Below, in pieces: positions 15,422 through 16,537 of a stretch of 16,537 nucleotides of DNA; positions within the stretch are counted from its first letter, which is position 1, and each line of letters begins with the position of its first letter. The position numbers were made by a program, and so were the translations under genes. The notes below the pieces were generated by a model. The model worked only from the letters and a program-made list of their open reading frames with translations, did not search any database and was not told where the DNA came from. Source of the stretch: CAUPWF01 sp964367685 (GTDB lineage Bacteria > Bacillota > Clostridia > Lachnospirales > Lachnospiraceae); contig CAYIYM010000042.1 in assembly GCA_964367685.1 (NCBI GenBank), forward strand, positions 1 through 16,537, read 5' to 3'.

Positions 15422-15483
15422 ATCATATTTTATTGTAGAATTGTTTTGTTTTGCGTAAGTGGGATGAATTGTTGTGTAAGTGG
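15422..15483 (-). promoter_or_regulatory. LytTR-type operator and weak promoter upstream of the LytTR gene
   Basis: The plus strand has GCGTAAGTGG (15453-15462) and GTGTAAGTGG (15474-15483), direct repeats with starts 21 bp apart, the spacing known for LytTR-domain binding sites. On the minus strand they stand just upstream of a -10-like TATGAT (15422-15427) whose -35 position (15445-15450) is poor, the layout of an activator-dependent promoter. TACAAT (15432-15437) is an alternative -10. Confidence 0.55.
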
Positions 15484-15494
15484 TATTCTCCAGT

Positions 15495-15529
15495 GCACAT
15501 ACAGTATTTAAAGCCCCTAAATTATGTGC
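15495..15529. repeat. Inverted repeat upstream of the LytTR operator
   Basis: GCACATA (15495-15501) and TATGTGC (15523-15529) are perfect 7-base arms, with a nested ATTTA/TAAAT pairing inside. No U tract follows on the minus strand, so it is probably not a terminator of the preceding gene. Possible regulator site or RNA structure. Confidence 0.4.
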
Positions 15530-15534
15530 TCCTT

Positions 15535-15609
15535 ATTACTCCACTATTCTTATATTCTATGCTCCGTATTACTCCACTATTCTTATATTCTATGCTCCGT
15601 ATTACTCCA
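15535..15609. repeat. 33-bp tandem repeat (2 full copies plus a partial)
   Basis: Two identical copies (15535-15567 and 15568-15600) beginning ATTACTCCACTATTC and ending ATGCTCCGT, then nine bases of a third copy (15601-15609) that overlap the last codons and stop of the 273-residue gene. A related fragment precedes the first copy. It fills much of the space between that gene and the LytTR promoter region. Confidence 0.92.
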
Positions 15610-16423
15610 AATATTCCTTTATCATATTCTCTATATTATTCACATTTAAAATATGATTTCTTGTCTCAAATGATAGCAATAATCCCCTACCCATGTATAA
15701 ATTATTACTATGATATTCTTCAATCTTCTTTATTGCTTTGTCACAATATTCTGTTTTATCCATGATCCCAAAGTGCTCCCAATAAATCTCTTTCCTTGTC
15801 TTTTTATTTAAAATAGTGAAATCCGGTCTAATATATCCATACCCCTTTAAGTATAATGGTGCCTCATATACATACGTAATATTCCTTGCATATAACTTAT
15901 CAGCTATAATTTTCTCTGATTTCGAACGCACAAGCTCACCTGCATCCGTCAATATTGATTGTTCTTCATCTATCCTATATAAATTATAGTTCTTATTACT
16001 TTGTTCCTTCTTATCAAGAAGCTCCTCCTTCCACTTGCCTTGAAATTGTTCATCACATAGATAAAATGGATTAATTAAACTTTTCCTTGCAGCAGACATT
16101 TCATCAATAATTCTATTCCATTCATAAAAAACATTACTTTTCCTTATTTTTTCTAATAATACTCTTTCCTTATTTGCCGATTTAATTACCTTGTTAGCAT
16201 AATCTTTTTGAGCTAGTTGGCATGCAAGAAAATAATCTTTTCCCTTTATGTATTCTCCATTTCTCTTGGATGAACCAGTCGACTGATAGTATTGTGTTCG
16301 ATTTTGGCTCTTTGAAATACGAAGATTCCCCTCTGGTGCCTTCTTCAAAATATAATGCGCCCTCTCCAAGACATCGTCTAGCTCCTTCATTCTTTCTTCC
16401 ATAGTTCTAATAATCGGATTCAT
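15602..16423 (-). CDS. Uncharacterised protein with a PD-(D/E)XK nuclease-like C-terminal half
   Basis: 273 residues, no membrane segment or signal peptide. I do not recognise a named family. The N-terminal half is helical and charged, with ISKSQNRTQYYQ (36-47) and LAQKDYANKVIKS (70-82). The C-terminal part (about 160-273) has the order expected of a PD-(D/E)XK fold: SKSEKIIADKL (167-177, E170), then YEAPLYLKGYGYIRPDFTIL (186-205, D201), then IYWEHFG (213-219, E216). The lysine of the classical motif is not two residues after E216, so it has either moved (K229 or K232) or is lost. I chose ATG 16423 because GGAAAGG lies six bases upstream; the in-frame ATG at 16438 precedes that site. DNA repair, defence or mobile-element roles are all possible; none is shown. 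Confidence 0.7.
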   Translation of the reverse strand: MNPIIRTMEERMKELDDVLERAHYILKKAPEGNLRISKSQNRTQYYQSTGSSKRNGEYIKGKDYFLACQLAQKDYANKVIKSANKERVLLEKIRKSNVFYEWNRIIDEMSAARKSLINPFYLCDEQFQGKWKEELLDKKEQSNKNYNLYRIDEEQSILTDAGELVRSKSEKIIADKLYARNITYVYEAPLYLKGYGYIRPDFTILNKKTRKEIYWEHFGIMDKTEYCDKAIKKIEEYHSNNLYMGRGLLLSFETRNHILNVNNIENMIKEYLE

Positions 16424-16448
16424 TATTCGCCTTTCCATACTATAAATA

Positions 16449-16477
16449 ATTATAAGTAACTATATATAATTATTTAA
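16449..16477 (-). promoter_or_regulatory. Possible promoter of the nuclease-like gene
   Basis: On the minus strand: TTAAAT (16472-16477, weak), a 17-bp spacer, then a perfect TATAAT (16449-16454), about 25 bases before the ATG. The region is very AT-rich, so chance matches are likely. Confidence 0.35.
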
Positions 16478-16537
16478 CTTACTAATTCTGGGATGTTTAT
16501 TTAGCTGATTAGCTCAATTGTTATAAGATTTGTAATT

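Noticed and set aside
15535..15609. CRISPR array
   Set aside because: Two 33-bp copies in direct tandem without spacers and no cas gene nearby.
15451..15765. Open frame of 104 codons on the plus strand across the 33-bp repeats
   Set aside because: The 33-bp unit keeps the frame open; it has no ribosome binding site and overlaps the better-supported minus-strand gene.

Overview
The window looks like a chromosomal segment of a low-GC Firmicute, most likely a Clostridia member of the Lachnospiraceae type. The signs are AT-rich DNA, strong AGGAGG-type ribosome binding sites, a T-box riboswitch, an archaeal-type prolyl-tRNA synthetase and the hup-rqcP-divIC-tilS-hpt-ftsH gene order. Every gene I can support lies on the minus strand, so transcription runs from right to left. 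Positions 14321-14420 are exactly 100 Ns, the usual placeholder for a scaffold gap, so the parts either side may not be adjacent.

Right of the gap (14421-16537) is the accessory-looking part. It holds an unfamiliar 273-residue protein with a PD-(D/E)XK-like C-terminal half, two full 33-bp tandem repeats, a probable autoregulatory LytTR operator, a small LytTR regulator, and a coupled four-helix membrane protein that starts a LiaF-like domain before the gap cuts it off.

Left of the gap (10845-14320) come proS behind a T-box leader with a CCU (Pro) specifier, a strong terminator, and cca with its own extended -10 promoter. The tRNA-Tyr at the far left does not encode CCA, which fits the need for cca. 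Next is a phosphoglucomutase-type gene with its own promoter.

From 8961 down to 1 is the housekeeping cluster: hup (promoter and terminator), rqcP, divIC (promoter and terminator), then a probable operon tilS-hpt-ftsH-GH13 amylase-LCP from a promoter at 7672-7700, and finally tRNA-Tyr from its own promoter. The sporulation genes yabP, yabQ and spoIIE, usually interleaved in this cluster in spore-formers, are absent, which suggests a non-sporulating lineage. The cluster joins translation fidelity (tilS, rqcP), cell division and wall assembly (divIC, LCP), membrane proteolysis (ftsH), purine salvage (hpt) and alpha-glucan use (GH13, phosphoglucomutase). I see no transposon, integrase or CRISPR array.
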